Positions 44,673 through 54,271 are shown, counted from the first letter of the stretch. The stretch is 64,000 nucleotides of DNA from Treponema denticola ATCC 35405 (GCF_000008185.1 NC_002967.9:2480001-2544000); one strand, 5' to 3'. Numbers and translations: made by a program. The notes: generated by a model from the letters alone, not told the origin.

Positions 44673-45887
44673 ATGAAACAAGTTTTATTGATAGGGATAG
44701 CCCCCACTTTACGATATTATATTACAAAAAAATTACAAGAAGTCGGCATTTATGTTATTTATGCCGAAACAGTTATAGAAGCCATGAATATTATGAAGCA
44801 GCAGCCTGTCATGCTCATAATAATAGATTATAGTTTTAGCAGAGACGCCCTATTTAATTTTTTTGCCGAAAAACAAAAAACGCCTACTCTTGCAGGAATA
44901 CCGTCGATAGTATTGGGAAGAAAAATAGCCAAAGTTGACATAGCTTTATTAGCCTCATACGGAGTAAAAAAGGTAATTTCAAAACCCGTAAAAGTTGACG
45001 AACTTTTATTCTCAATAGGAATAATTTTAGGAACAACATTTCCCATGGATCCCACACCCTGCATCTTAGAAACGCGGGTAAATGAAGATGTCATATTTAT
45101 AGAATTGGCGCAAGGTTTAAACAGAGATAAACTTGAGCTTCTTCAATTTAGAATAATAGAATTAATTGAATCCTACAAACTCGCCGAAGCTAAAATTTTA
45201 ATTATATTGACCGATTTAAATTTAACCTATGCCGATACGGCTAACCTGGAATATTTGATAGATAATATCCTAGCCGTAAAAGTAGTGTCTCCTAAAAATG
45301 TAAAACTCCTTACCCTCAATCAATTTGTAACAGACTTCTTTTCGCAAAACCCCGACTATAAGATGATTGAAGTTGTAGGAAGCCTTGGGCAAGCCCTTTC
45401 GGCTCTTTTACAAACAACTGAAGATAAGATAGCAGTAACTCAAACAATGCTGAATCCCGACAATGAGCAAAATGAAAACGCAAGCAACCTTGAAACCCGG
45501 TTTAAACTGGACACGGCCGAAAAACTATCTATAGCTGTAATAGATGATGATTTGGTGGTCCGCAAAATGATGACTGCTATTTTTTCGGGATTAAATGCCG
45601 AAGTAACTCTATTTGAAAACGGAGAAGATTTTTTAAACAAAGTAGAAAATGATGTTTATGATGTTGTGTTCCTTGATATGATTATGCCGGGTATGAGCGG
45701 CATAGATGTTTTAAACGGAGCAAAAAAGAAGGGAATCACAACTCCATTTGTTATTCTATCTTCCGTCACTCAAAGGGATTCCGTTATCAAAGCTCTGGAA
45801 AAGGGTGCTAAAAGATACATATTAAAACCAATAAAAAAAGAAACGGTTTTGCGCAAAATGGAGGAAGTTTTGGGTGCATCTCTTTAA
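44673..45887 (+). CDS. REC-STAS-REC response regulator
   Basis: 404 residues. First receiver at 1-115, with Asp52 in IIIDYSFS and Lys104 in ISKPVK. The middle part (about 128-250; VIFIELAQGLNRDKLELLQF) looks like a STAS fold. The second receiver (285-402) is canonical: DDD at 291-293, Asp335 in VVFLDMIMPGMSG, Ser/Thr in VILSSV and Lys in LKPIKK. There is no output domain, so it passes phosphate or binds partners. The next gene, a hybrid kinase, overlaps by 14 bases. Confidence 0.85.
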   Translation: MKQVLLIGIAPTLRYYITKKLQEVGIYVIYAETVIEAMNIMKQQPVMLIIIDYSFSRDALFNFFAEKQKTPTLAGIPSIVLGRKIAKVDIALLASYGVKKVISKPVKVDELLFSIGIILGTTFPMDPTPCILETRVNEDVIFIELAQGLNRDKLELLQFRIIELIESYKLAEAKILIILTDLNLTYADTANLEYLIDNILAVKVVSPKNVKLLTLNQFVTDFFSQNPDYKMIEVVGSLGQALSALLQTTEDKIAVTQTMLNPDNEQNENASNLETRFKLDTAEKLSIAVIDDDLVVRKMMTAIFSGLNAEVTLFENGEDFLNKVENDVYDVVFLDMIMPGMSGIDVLNGAKKKGITTPFVILSSVTQRDSVIKALEKGAKRYILKPIKKETVLRKMEEVLGASL

Positions 45888-47904
45888 TAAAAGTATTTTA
45901 AATTTTAAACTTGGAAAGTATTTAACCGAGTCAAACATAGCGTATATAATTTTTTCTCCGGATTATGTCCCGCTTTTTTGGAGTCCTGAAGCGGAAAGAC
46001 TTTTACCCGACTACCTGATTAAAAACACAAAAATACGATTACAGGATTATTTAAAAACAGTGCTGTTGGAAGAGGACTATATTAGGCTGTCCGCATTTAT
46101 AAAAAGCAATCCAAAAACAGCGGCTTTTGAAGCTAAATTTGACAAACCCTCAAGCCTTTCGGATAAGACAGCTTTAAAGTTCAGCTTTACTCAACAAGAT
46201 GATAATAATTTTTTTGTAACCATTGATGACATTACCAAACAAAAATTAAAAGAACGGTTTTTGATAATCGCAAGACAAGATGCCGAAAAGGCAAACAGTA
46301 TGCGAAGCCTTTTTTTGGCAAATGTAAGCCATGAAATAAGAACGCCTATCCAAACAATAATAGGCATGATGGAGCTCATAAACGAAACAAACCTTGATGA
46401 AGAGCAGAGCGAATATACCCGTCAGGTAAATTTTAGTGCTGAAGTTTTACTCACACTTGTAAACGACGTTTTGGATTTTTCAAAACTTGAAAGCGGGAAT
46501 ATGACAATGGAAAGGACGGTTTTTAACTTGACCGATTCAGTTGAACAAACCGTAGATTTAATTTCGATGGAAGCTCATAAAAAAGGATTGGAAATTGTTG
46601 TAGATATAAGCGACAAAATTCCCGACTTTATATACGGAGATCCGGCAAGGCTGCAGCAGGTTCTTTTAAACTTTGTAAAAAATGCAGTTAAGTTTACCGA
46701 AACAGGCTATGTCTCGGTTTCGGTCAAACTGGTTTTTGAAAATAACTCTGATGATCCCTATGCGGCTAAACATTTCTTTATTCTTTTTGAAGTTGCAGAT
46801 ACGGGAATAGGAGTCAACAACGAACAAAAATCAAAAATATTCAATTCCTTTTATCAGGGGAATGCTGCAATAAACAGAAAATACGGGGGAACAGGCCTAG
46901 GGCTTGCAATTTCTAAAAATATTATAACTATGATGAAGGGTCAAATAGGAATAAAAGACAATATTCCCAGAGGATCGGTTTTTTGGTTTAAGATTCCTTT
47001 AGTCCCTTCAAAGAAAAAAGCTCCTCATGAAAGTATCTTATTGGATAAGAGTACCAGATTTTTAATCGTCGATGATAATATGCAAACCAGAACTATTTTA
47101 AAGAGAATGCTTTTAAAATTCGGCTTTGAAGATATAGCCTTGGTCAGCTCCGGAGAGCAGGCAATAGGAGTTATGAAAACAGCCGCCGAACATAAAAACC
47201 CCTTCAATGTGGTATTCATAGATATGGTTATGCCTAAGATGGACGGATGGCGCCTCGGAGCCGAAATTCACAATGACGATAGTCTTTCAGCCTCAAAACT
47301 ATTTTTGATGATTCCTGAAGGCAGCCTCGGAAGGGATGCCAAGATGAAACTTTTAGAGTGGTTCGACGGCTATCTTTATAAGCCCTTAAAATCAAGAATA
47401 GTCTTTCATCTGCTAAACGAACTCTATCGTAAATTAGCAATAGCCTTAGAAAAAGATGACATTCCGGAATTGGAGCCGGTTGAAGCAGGAGGCCAAGGTC
47501 AACAAAATGGAAATGTACATAATTTCAATGAAGATAACTTTTTCGGCTGTAAGGTTTTAGTTGTAGACGATCATCCCGTAAACCAAAAATTATTAAAAAT
47601 TATCTTGGAAAAAGCTCACTGTATTGTAAGCACGGCAAATGACGGAGAAGAAGCTATCGATACGGCATCAAGCGAACACTTTGATATTATATTTATGGAC
47701 ATACAGATGCCCGGTATAAACGGATATGAGGCTACACAAATTTTGAGGGGAAAGGGATATTCAAGACCCATCATCGCATGTACTGCAGGATCTCAAGACA
47801 ATGAAAGAAACCTATGTAAATCTATGGGATTAAACGATATAATAAAAAAGCCCTTTAACAAAAAACAGCTTTTTGAAATGGTAAAAAAACATTATAAAAA
47901 GTAA
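45874..47904 (+). CDS. cytoplasmic hybrid sensor histidine kinase
   Basis: 676 residues from GTG 45874. PAS-like N-terminal domain (about 18-125), HisKA with His153 in FLANVSHEIRTPIQ, HATPase with NFVKNAVKFTE, EVADTGIGV and GGTGLGLAISKN, then two receivers: LIVDDNMQ...VVFIDMVMPKMDG (about 395-515) and LVVDDHPVNQ...IIFMDIQMPGING (about 555-675). No membrane helix, so it senses an internal signal. No Hpt domain; an external Hpt such as the one at 22991 could complete the relay (inference). Confidence 0.92.
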   Translation: MHLFNKSILNFKLGKYLTESNIAYIIFSPDYVPLFWSPEAERLLPDYLIKNTKIRLQDYLKTVLLEEDYIRLSAFIKSNPKTAAFEAKFDKPSSLSDKTALKFSFTQQDDNNFFVTIDDITKQKLKERFLIIARQDAEKANSMRSLFLANVSHEIRTPIQTIIGMMELINETNLDEEQSEYTRQVNFSAEVLLTLVNDVLDFSKLESGNMTMERTVFNLTDSVEQTVDLISMEAHKKGLEIVVDISDKIPDFIYGDPARLQQVLLNFVKNAVKFTETGYVSVSVKLVFENNSDDPYAAKHFFILFEVADTGIGVNNEQKSKIFNSFYQGNAAINRKYGGTGLGLAISKNIITMMKGQIGIKDNIPRGSVFWFKIPLVPSKKKAPHESILLDKSTRFLIVDDNMQTRTILKRMLLKFGFEDIALVSSGEQAIGVMKTAAEHKNPFNVVFIDMVMPKMDGWRLGAEIHNDDSLSASKLFLMIPEGSLGRDAKMKLLEWFDGYLYKPLKSRIVFHLLNELYRKLAIALEKDDIPELEPVEAGGQGQQNGNVHNFNEDNFFGCKVLVVDDHPVNQKLLKIILEKAHCIVSTANDGEEAIDTASSEHFDIIFMDIQMPGINGYEATQILRGKGYSRPIIACTAGSQDNERNLCKSMGLNDIIKKPFNKKQLFEMVKKHYKK

Positions 47905-47929
47905 GAGAGCTAAGTCAAATTCTCCCCGA

Positions 47930-47958
47930 TTGACAAAAGCCCCCTTAATGCTTATCTT
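47930..47958 (+). promoter_or_regulatory. promoter of the YibQ-type gene, near-leaderless
   Basis: TTGACA at 47930-47935, 17-bp spacer, TATCTT at 47953-47958. Eight bases then reach the ATG at 47967. No Shine-Dalgarno. Confidence 0.72.
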
Positions 47959-47966
47959 TTACATCT

Positions 47967-49139
47967 ATGGCAAAAAAGAGCACCAAAACAGGAAAAACAA
48001 CTAAACCGGTAAAAAAAACCGGAAAAAAAAGAAGAAAAAAGTCAAAAATTAACTATACCGGAGCTATAGCCGGTTTTTTGGCAGTCTGTATAATAATGCT
48101 CGCAGTATTTTTGTTTATAATTCCTTCGGTAAAAAATAAAGATGAAACAACGAATAAAACGCAAATTGCCAAGGAACAAGAAAAAATAGAAGAAGAAAAG
48201 CCTAAAACTACCGAAAAGCCGCCTATAGAAAGCAAGGCTAAAGATAAGCGTACCGAAAAAACTAAGGAAGCTGAAACGCAGGCCTCAAAAAATCTGCCTA
48301 AAGAAGCTGCAAAAAAGACTTTACATGATAAGCCTAAAGAAAGCGAAAAGGCGGGCAGAGAAAACAAGGCAAAAAAGCCTGAAAATCCCATAATCACGGG
48401 TAAGCCTAAACCTCAAGAACAAGAGCCTGACGTTTCGGCCTACCCTATTCAGGACCTGCCTGAGCTTCCCTCAAAGGGAAAACTTATTTTTGTGTTTGAC
48501 GATGCAGGACACAACCTTGAACAGTTACAGTATTTTTTGGATTTACCCTTTCCCTGTACCATAGCCGTTTTGCCTAAGCTGCCTAACTCAAGAGAAACGG
48601 CAAGAAGAATAAGGGCTGCCGGAAAGGAACTCATCCTTCATCAGCCTATGCAGGCATTAAACCCCAATATTAATCCGGGAGATGGAGCCGTTAAACCCGG
48701 CATGGACCGTGAAGAGATAAAAAAAATCGTAGCTTCAAATGTGGAAGAAATTGGGCCCATAGCCGGAATGAATAACCACGAGGGCTCTCTTATTACATCG
48801 GATGAAAAAGCTATGGAGGCAGTGCTTGAATTGTGCAGGGAAAAAAACATATACTTTTTGGATTCCCGCACCAGCTCAAAAAGCGTTGTTCCTCAAGTTG
48901 CAAAAAAACTGAATATGAATATTTGGGAAAGAGCTGTCTTTCTTGATAATAAAAAAGATAAGGCCTATATGAAAAAACAAATTATAGAAGGCTTGGAAAT
49001 TGCCTCACAAAGAGGTGAAGCGATTATGATAGGCCATGTGTTTACCGTAGATCTTGCAATCCTTTTAAAAGAAATGTACTCCGATTTAACACAAGAAGGA
49101 TATACATTTTCTACAATTTCAAAATCAAAAGGGAAATAA
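47967..49139 (+). CDS. divergent polysaccharide deacetylase (YibQ/DUF610)
   Basis: 390 residues. A Lys-rich cytoplasmic tail (1-28) is followed by one membrane helix (about 30-53), a 100-residue Lys/Glu/Pro-rich spacer in the periplasm, and a YibQ-type deacetylase domain (about 168-388): LIFVFDDAGHN, CTIAVLPKLPNS, ELILHQPMQA, GMNNHEGSLIT and YFLDSRTSSKSV. These act on cell-wall or surface glycans. tsaD follows with a one-base gap. Confidence 0.88.
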   Translation: MAKKSTKTGKTTKPVKKTGKKRRKKSKINYTGAIAGFLAVCIIMLAVFLFIIPSVKNKDETTNKTQIAKEQEKIEEEKPKTTEKPPIESKAKDKRTEKTKEAETQASKNLPKEAAKKTLHDKPKESEKAGRENKAKKPENPIITGKPKPQEQEPDVSAYPIQDLPELPSKGKLIFVFDDAGHNLEQLQYFLDLPFPCTIAVLPKLPNSRETARRIRAAGKELILHQPMQALNPNINPGDGAVKPGMDREEIKKIVASNVEEIGPIAGMNNHEGSLITSDEKAMEAVLELCREKNIYFLDSRTSSKSVVPQVAKKLNMNIWERAVFLDNKKDKAYMKKQIIEGLEIASQRGEAIMIGHVFTVDLAILLKEMYSDLTQEGYTFSTISKSKGK

Positions 49140-49140
49140 A

Positions 49141-50157
49141 ATGAAGATATTAGGAATAGAAAGTTCTTGCGATGAAACTGCGGCGGCAGTCGTCGAGGAC
49201 GGAAATAAAATTTTAAGCAATATTGTTGCAACACAAATTCCGTTCCACAAAATGTATAACGGCGTCGTTCCCGAAATAGCAAGCCGAAAACATACCGAAT
49301 GGATTTTGCCCGTTGTTAAACAAGCCTTGGCTGAAGCCGGTCTGAGCCTTAAAGAAATAGACGGCATCGCTGCCACCGGAAGGCCGGGACTCATGGGTTC
49401 CCTTTTAGTGGGGCTTACCTTTGCAAAAACTCTTGCATGGTCTTCAAATAAACCCTTTATTGCCGTAAATCACATGCTGGGACATCTATATGCAAGCCAT
49501 CTGGAAAATGATATCCCCTACCCATATCTGGGGCTTTTAGTTTCAGGCGGGCACTCGATTATCTGCAAGGTAAATAATTTTGACGACATCGAAGTCCTCG
49601 GCACCACAATAGATGATGCTCCGGGGGAAGCCTTTGACAAGGTTGCCAAGTTTTATAATCTGGGATACCCGGGAGGAGCCGTAATCGACAAACTCGCCAA
49701 AAGCGGAAATCCCAAGGCGGCTAACTTCCCCATGCCTATAATCCACAAGGAAGGGCATAAGTACGATGTTTCCTATTCGGGATTAAAAACCGCCGTCATA
49801 AATCAGATAGACCAATTTTGGAATAAGGACTTTGAAAAAACACCCGAGAACATTGCAGCCGCATTCCAAACAAGGGCGGTAAAAATTTTGCTCAGGCCTC
49901 TTTTGGATGCTTCGATAGATACGGGCTTAAAAACGATAGTAGCAGGCGGAGGAGTTGCGGCCAATTCTCTGTTGAGGGAAAAACTTGCCGAGCACAAGGA
50001 ATTAAAGTGCATATTTCCCTCGCTTAAATTCTGTACGGATAATGCGGCGATGATTGCAGGCCTCGGTTATCATTACCTAAAACGCGGAGACAGAACGCCC
50101 TTTACCGTCGAAGCCTCCGCCCGAGTTGAAGGCTTCAGCAAAAAAGGCAGGCAATAG
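49141..50157 (+). CDS. tsaD: tRNA N6-threonylcarbamoyltransferase catalytic subunit
   Basis: 338 residues. TsaD transfers threonylcarbamoyl to A37 of ANN-decoding tRNAs. ASKHA fold: GIESSCDETAAAVV at the start, metal ligands His111 and His115 in NHMLGHLYASH, VSGGHSII and AGGGVAANSLLRE. Length is normal. Its ATG directly follows the stop of the YibQ gene. TsaB/E/C are not in the window. Confidence 0.97.
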   Translation: MKILGIESSCDETAAAVVEDGNKILSNIVATQIPFHKMYNGVVPEIASRKHTEWILPVVKQALAEAGLSLKEIDGIAATGRPGLMGSLLVGLTFAKTLAWSSNKPFIAVNHMLGHLYASHLENDIPYPYLGLLVSGGHSIICKVNNFDDIEVLGTTIDDAPGEAFDKVAKFYNLGYPGGAVIDKLAKSGNPKAANFPMPIIHKEGHKYDVSYSGLKTAVINQIDQFWNKDFEKTPENIAAAFQTRAVKILLRPLLDASIDTGLKTIVAGGGVAANSLLREKLAEHKELKCIFPSLKFCTDNAAMIAGLGYHYLKRGDRTPFTVEASARVEGFSKKGRQ

Positions 50158-50251
50158 GTAATTGATAAAAATCCTATTAGATTTTTATCAATTACCGACG
50201 AGTTTTTCATAAGTATTTCAATACTTATGAAAAACATCGCAAAGTTAATAG
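50158..50251 (-). repeat. modular hairpin element, copy 8 (leader of 50265 gene)
   Basis: AATTGATAAAAATC/GATTTTTATCAATT, then CCGACGAGTTT, then TTTCATAAGTAT/ATACTTATGAAA, then AAACATCGC ending at 50240. A TAAGGA box follows at about 50251-50256 and serves as the ribosome site of the gene at 50265. Confidence 0.85.
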
Positions 50252-50264
50252 TAAGGAAAATATT

Positions 50265-50681
50265 ATGGATACGATGGAAAAATTTTATTCGGATGCAAGC
50301 CGGCTTGTAGAAAAGTCGCATGCGAACCAACTTGCAGAAAAGCTAAATAAGGACGGAGACACAGCAGCTTTTGACGCCCGCCTGACGGAAATCTTTTGCA
50401 AAGCGGTTTCGCTTTACGATAAGCAGGCCCAAGTTTTGGCAAACGATTTTGCCGACTATTGGCTTTCGGCCTATTCGGAAGGCAGACAAAAAAAAGAAGA
50501 TGCAGTTGAATGGTTCTATCAAATATTTTCTCTTATTGCAGGCAATTTTGAAAAAGACATGGACTTTCCGCAAGAAGACTGGGAGCAGATAAATCTAATT
50601 ATTTCTTCCGAGGCTGAAAGTTTGGACATGGACCTTTTAAATTCGATAATGACGGTAATTGTCGAGCGCAAAAAAATATAA
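50265..50681 (+). CDS. conserved-looking all-helical protein, unknown
   Basis: 138 residues, start ATG 50265 with AAGGA 7-9 bases upstream; ATG 50274 is an alternative. Predicted wholly helical, acidic, no signal peptide. Segments such as FCKAVSLYDKQAQVLANDFA and AVEWFYQIFSLIAGN carry no known motif. It follows tsaD behind a hairpin element and precedes a radical SAM gene. I do not recognise its family. Confidence 0.7.
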   Translation: MDTMEKFYSDASRLVEKSHANQLAEKLNKDGDTAAFDARLTEIFCKAVSLYDKQAQVLANDFADYWLSAYSEGRQKKEDAVEWFYQIFSLIAGNFEKDMDFPQEDWEQINLIISSEAESLDMDLLNSIMTVIVERKKI

Positions 50682-50720
50682 GAAAATCCGTAAAAAAACA
50701 GCCCAATGGACGGCTAATAA

Positions 50721-51716
50721 ATGCTTTCTTTTGAAGATTTTAGTTTTAAAGAATACGACTCATGCACTCTATGCCCGAAAAATTGCAAGGTAAACCGCAA
50801 CAAGGGCGAAAAAGGCTTTTGCCGAGAAACAAGAGATTTACGCCTTGCATGGGCAGGCCTCCACTTCGGGGAAGAGCCTCCAATCACGGGAGCCGGAGGC
50901 TCGGGCACAATCTTTGTTACGGGCTGCAACCTTCGCTGTTCCTTTTGCCAAAACTATCAGATATCCCAAGAAGGCATGGGAAGGGCTGTAAACCTTGAAG
51001 AATTCGTAAACTTGTGTTTTGTTCTCGAAAAAGAAGGGGCCGAAAACATAAACATCGTTACAGGCAGCCATGCAATCCCAGCAATAGCCCTCAGCCTAAA
51101 AGAAGCAAAAGACCGAGGCTTAAAAATTCCTGTTGTCTGGAATTCTTCTGCCTATGAAACCGAAGAAGCTATAAGCCTCCTTTCGGACTGTGTTGACGGC
51201 TGGCTTCCCGACTTAAAAACCTTAAATCCGCAAATTTCTTCTCAAGTTTTTTACGCACCCGATTATCCCGAAACGGCAACAAGGGCAATCCTAAAAATGG
51301 CCGGCCTTTCTCCCTTAAAAATCTGTATGGAGAATAAAAAAAAATATCCTTTAGGAAAACTTTACTCAGGCGTCATAGTCCGCCACCTTGCCCTCCCCTC
51401 CCGCATTGCGGACTCGAAGGCTGTTCTAAGATGGTTTGCAAAAAACTTAAGAGGCAGGGCTCTTATTTCGGTGATGACCCAGTACACACCGGTTAAAAGA
51501 ACGTCCGGCATAAAAAACTATTCTCTTTTTGAAAACCGGATGCTAAACCTAAAAGAAGACGAAACTTTAAAAGACCTCCTTTCAAGCTTAAAAATAGATG
51601 AGGGCTTTTACCAAGAGCTTGTCGCCTCCGATGACTGGCTCCCCGATTTTAACCGGGTACAAACCTTTTCATCGGAACTTTCAAAACCTTTGTGGCATTG
51701 GAAGCAAATTTCTTAA
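50721..51716 (+). CDS. radical SAM protein, PflA-like (COG1313 type)
   Basis: 331 residues. The radical SAM cluster motif is CNLRCSFC (CxxxCxxC) at about residue 70, preceded by TGAGGSGTIFVTG. An N-terminal CTLCPKNCKVNR...GFC cluster may hold a second metal site. NSSAYETEEAI and PDLKTLNPQ follow. Relatives are annotated as pyruvate-formate-lyase-activating-enzyme-like, but the target protein is unknown and no glycyl radical enzyme lies nearby. Confidence 0.88.
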   Translation: MLSFEDFSFKEYDSCTLCPKNCKVNRNKGEKGFCRETRDLRLAWAGLHFGEEPPITGAGGSGTIFVTGCNLRCSFCQNYQISQEGMGRAVNLEEFVNLCFVLEKEGAENINIVTGSHAIPAIALSLKEAKDRGLKIPVVWNSSAYETEEAISLLSDCVDGWLPDLKTLNPQISSQVFYAPDYPETATRAILKMAGLSPLKICMENKKKYPLGKLYSGVIVRHLALPSRIADSKAVLRWFAKNLRGRALISVMTQYTPVKRTSGIKNYSLFENRMLNLKEDETLKDLLSSLKIDEGFYQELVASDDWLPDFNRVQTFSSELSKPLWHWKQIS

Positions 51717-51753
51717 ATTATCGTAAATTTACCTAAAAAGCGGCGGACTCATA

Positions 51754-51782
51754 TTGACAAATTCGGAGTTTTACAGGATAAT
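51754..51782 (+). promoter_or_regulatory. promoter of the outer-membrane protein gene
   Basis: TTGACA at 51754-51759, 17-bp spacer, GATAAT at 51777-51782. The gene has a normal leader with AAGGAG before ATG 51814, in contrast to the leaderless group. Confidence 0.72.
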
Positions 51783-51813
51783 CGGCTATAGTAGATTTTA
51801 AAAAGGAGATATC

Positions 51814-53181
51814 ATGAAAATACAAAAGAAATTATTTATTTTTGCAGTTCTTTTAATGACTGCATCATTGGTTTTTGCCCAAATATCGATGACATCATAT
51901 AGTACTCAAAACCTTTTCGGTACTGATGTTGACGATTTTATGAATGTAAATGAATGGCAAAATGTACAGCCTAAAAATATCTTCGGATTTTTAGGCTACG
52001 GAAAGACCGGTAAAGGCTCAATAAACCTAGGTCTTGCCCACCAGTTTAAACCATTCTATTTAGGTACCTACTTTGAGGGTCAATTAAACGGCTGGGAAAA
52101 AAAGAAAGAAGCGAACGGCAATATTACGACTTATATACCTGCAGGCACAGCCTCTAAATCTAACGGCAAACTGCTTTTCGGATTCGGGAACATCGGTATT
52201 ATGACGGATGTGTCTTATAAGCCTGACCAAAACAAGAAGACTGAATGGACAGAGGCCACAAAGACAAAGCAAACCGATAATCTCTTTAACCTGGATTTTA
52301 ATTTAATTGCAGGTATAAATTTAAACTCAAATAATAAGCTCTTTAAGATTTCTGCAAAGTTGGGACTTGAATCTGATGTCGGTAAGAAGACGACCAAGGT
52401 GGATAGTAAGCTTACAAAATTCGAAGATAAAAGTAAATACAACCTTGTTATAAATGCCGGATTTTCCCATGATTTTTCATCAAAAGACGGCATAACCCAG
52501 ACAGTTCTGGCCGATTTGGACACCAAATGGGGTATATGGCCTACAAAAAGAGAGGTAAATGTAGTAGGAGGCGTAACAACCACAGACTATAAATATGGTG
52601 AACTAAAGGATATACTTCGACTTACCCCTAAGTACCGGATTGCCTATGAACCGGAAGGTAAATTTGCCTTTAAAGCCGAGGCCGGTTTAGGAATAGGATT
52701 TGACTTTGAGAACGATTATAATTATACTCGCACAGTTGTCTCAAGCGGAGGCGATACGAAAGCATATAATGCAGCCAGAACATATAAAACAACATTAAGC
52801 CTACAGCCTGAATTAAAGGCGGCTTTTGTCTATGCCCCCGTATCGAAGTTTAAGCTTAACTTCGGCTTAGGATTTAATGTTCCATCAGTTAACTGGGCCT
52901 TTGAAAAGACAGAAACGCGCGATGCATCAGGTAATGTTACAAACACCGCTAAAGGAAACACGCTTACATTCAATACTAATGACGGAAAGTTCAGTGCAGA
53001 TTCGGGATTTACTTGGCTTATAACCGAGAATGTAATCTTTGATGCAAACTGGAATATCGTCAATAATTTGCTTAAGACCTTTAGTACAAACCTAACTGAG
53101 GGTGATGGTATCAATTTTTGGAATACTGTAAACAAACTCGTTGTCCACAATATAAAATTTGCCCTATCGGTTAAATTCTAA
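51814..53181 (+). CDS. putative beta-barrel outer-membrane protein
   Basis: 455 residues with a clear signal peptide (1-22, cut after LVFA). The mature part alternates polar and nonpolar residues in many short strands (LFGFGNIGIMTD, NLDFNLIAGINLN, FKAEAGLGIGFDFENDYN) and ends in an aromatic residue (KFALSVKF), as barrel proteins do. No known family such as Msp is recognised. Probably a treponemal porin-like or structural OMP. Strong AAGGAG. Confidence 0.7.
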   Translation: MKIQKKLFIFAVLLMTASLVFAQISMTSYSTQNLFGTDVDDFMNVNEWQNVQPKNIFGFLGYGKTGKGSINLGLAHQFKPFYLGTYFEGQLNGWEKKKEANGNITTYIPAGTASKSNGKLLFGFGNIGIMTDVSYKPDQNKKTEWTEATKTKQTDNLFNLDFNLIAGINLNSNNKLFKISAKLGLESDVGKKTTKVDSKLTKFEDKSKYNLVINAGFSHDFSSKDGITQTVLADLDTKWGIWPTKREVNVVGGVTTTDYKYGELKDILRLTPKYRIAYEPEGKFAFKAEAGLGIGFDFENDYNYTRTVVSSGGDTKAYNAARTYKTTLSLQPELKAAFVYAPVSKFKLNFGLGFNVPSVNWAFEKTETRDASGNVTNTAKGNTLTFNTNDGKFSADSGFTWLITENVIFDANWNIVNNLLKTFSTNLTEGDGINFWNTVNKLVVHNIKFALSVKF

Positions 53182-53213
53182 TCAAAATTTATACTATTAA
53201 AATCTACTTTAGA

Positions 53214-53256
53214 TAAAACCTGTTAATGTTTACACAGCATTAGCAGGTTTTTTTGT
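53214..53256 (+). terminator. terminator after the OMP gene
   Basis: AACCTGTTAATGT pairs, with mismatches, with GCATTAGCAGGTT and is followed by seven T. Confidence 0.8.
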
Positions 53257-53264
53257 AAATTTGC

Positions 53265-53280
53265 AGTTAAGCTAAACTTA
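53265..53280. promoter_or_regulatory. possible regulator site upstream of AraC gene
   Basis: AGTTAAGCTAAACTTA resembles the dyad at 54272-54297 in front of the ABC genes. A shared binding site for the AraC-type regulator is inference. Confidence 0.3.
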
Positions 53281-53290
53281 CAAAAAAGAC

Positions 53291-53319
53291 TAGACAAGCT
53301 GCATAGAAAATATTAAACT
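53291..53319 (+). promoter_or_regulatory. promoter of AraC gene, near-leaderless
   Basis: TAGACA at 53291-53296, 17-bp spacer, TAAACT at 53314-53319. ATG 53328 follows after eight bases with no ribosome site. Confidence 0.55.
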
Positions 53320-53327
53320 CATTTTAT

Positions 53328-54212
53328 ATGAAAGAAAAAACAAAAGACGATACCATTATAATAAAGTTATATGAGGGGATACATCTGGAAATATACGACA
53401 CTTATACCGAGAAATCATATAGTTTAAAAGGAGAACCTAGGAATGTTTTTAGAATCGATTACTGCTTTCAAGGGCTTCTGGAAGGTAAATTTGAAAATCA
53501 AACTTTTTCGTATTTAGGAGAAAAAGAAACAGCTATAAATTATGAAAAAGTTGCATTATCAAAAAGCTTTTTTCCGTTGAAGTTTTATAAGGGTATAAGT
53601 ATACTATTCTTTCTTGATAAAATAAATTCGAATTTCAAAAATACTGCACAATTATTTAATATAGATATTGAAAAAATATGCAAAAATTTAGATTTGCAGG
53701 ACGGATGGTATAAAATAAAAATTAATTCCGAGATCTCTTATATAATGAATACACTGTATGAAAAACAAAGCTTGAAACATATAGAGTACTTTCAAATTAA
53801 ATTATTCGAAATTCTATATCTTTTAAGTGTAATCAATACGGAAGAATACCAAAAAGAAGAATTTTATTCGGGTTATCACATCAATAAGGTAAAAAAAATT
53901 CATGAATATGCCGTTAATAATATAGATAAAAATATATCTTTTAAAAAGATGGTTAAAAATGAAGATTTAAGCTACACTATTTTTCAAAAATTATTTAAGC
54001 AAATTTACGGAGAAAGCCCTTACTCATATTTAAAAAAATATCGATTAGAAATTGCAGCATTTTATATTTCCTCTACCGATAGAAAAATTACCGATATAGC
54101 TATAAATTGCGGATACTTAAATGCAAGTAAATTTTCTGATGCATTTAAATCCGTTTACGGCATCAGCCCAATCCAATACAGAAATGGAGAAAAACCTACA
54201 ATAACTAAATAA
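53328..54212 (+). CDS. AraC-family transcriptional regulator
   Basis: 294 residues. A non-conserved sensor part (1-185) precedes the double helix-turn-helix AraC domain (about 190-290): ISFKKMVKNEDLSYTIFQKL for the first, ITDIAINCGYLNASKFSDAF for the second, and the family signature end KSVYGISPIQYR. It directly precedes, on the same strand, a two-subunit ABC exporter and probably controls it, as in siderophore-type loci. Confidence 0.9.
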   Translation: MKEKTKDDTIIIKLYEGIHLEIYDTYTEKSYSLKGEPRNVFRIDYCFQGLLEGKFENQTFSYLGEKETAINYEKVALSKSFFPLKFYKGISILFFLDKINSNFKNTAQLFNIDIEKICKNLDLQDGWYKIKINSEISYIMNTLYEKQSLKHIEYFQIKLFEILYLLSVINTEEYQKEEFYSGYHINKVKKIHEYAVNNIDKNISFKKMVKNEDLSYTIFQKLFKQIYGESPYSYLKKYRLEIAAFYISSTDRKITDIAINCGYLNASKFSDAFKSVYGISPIQYRNGEKPTITK

Positions 54213-54271
54213 AAATATCATTTTGGATTATTTTCAATTAAAATAGAGTAGAAAAATTTATCATAATTCAG

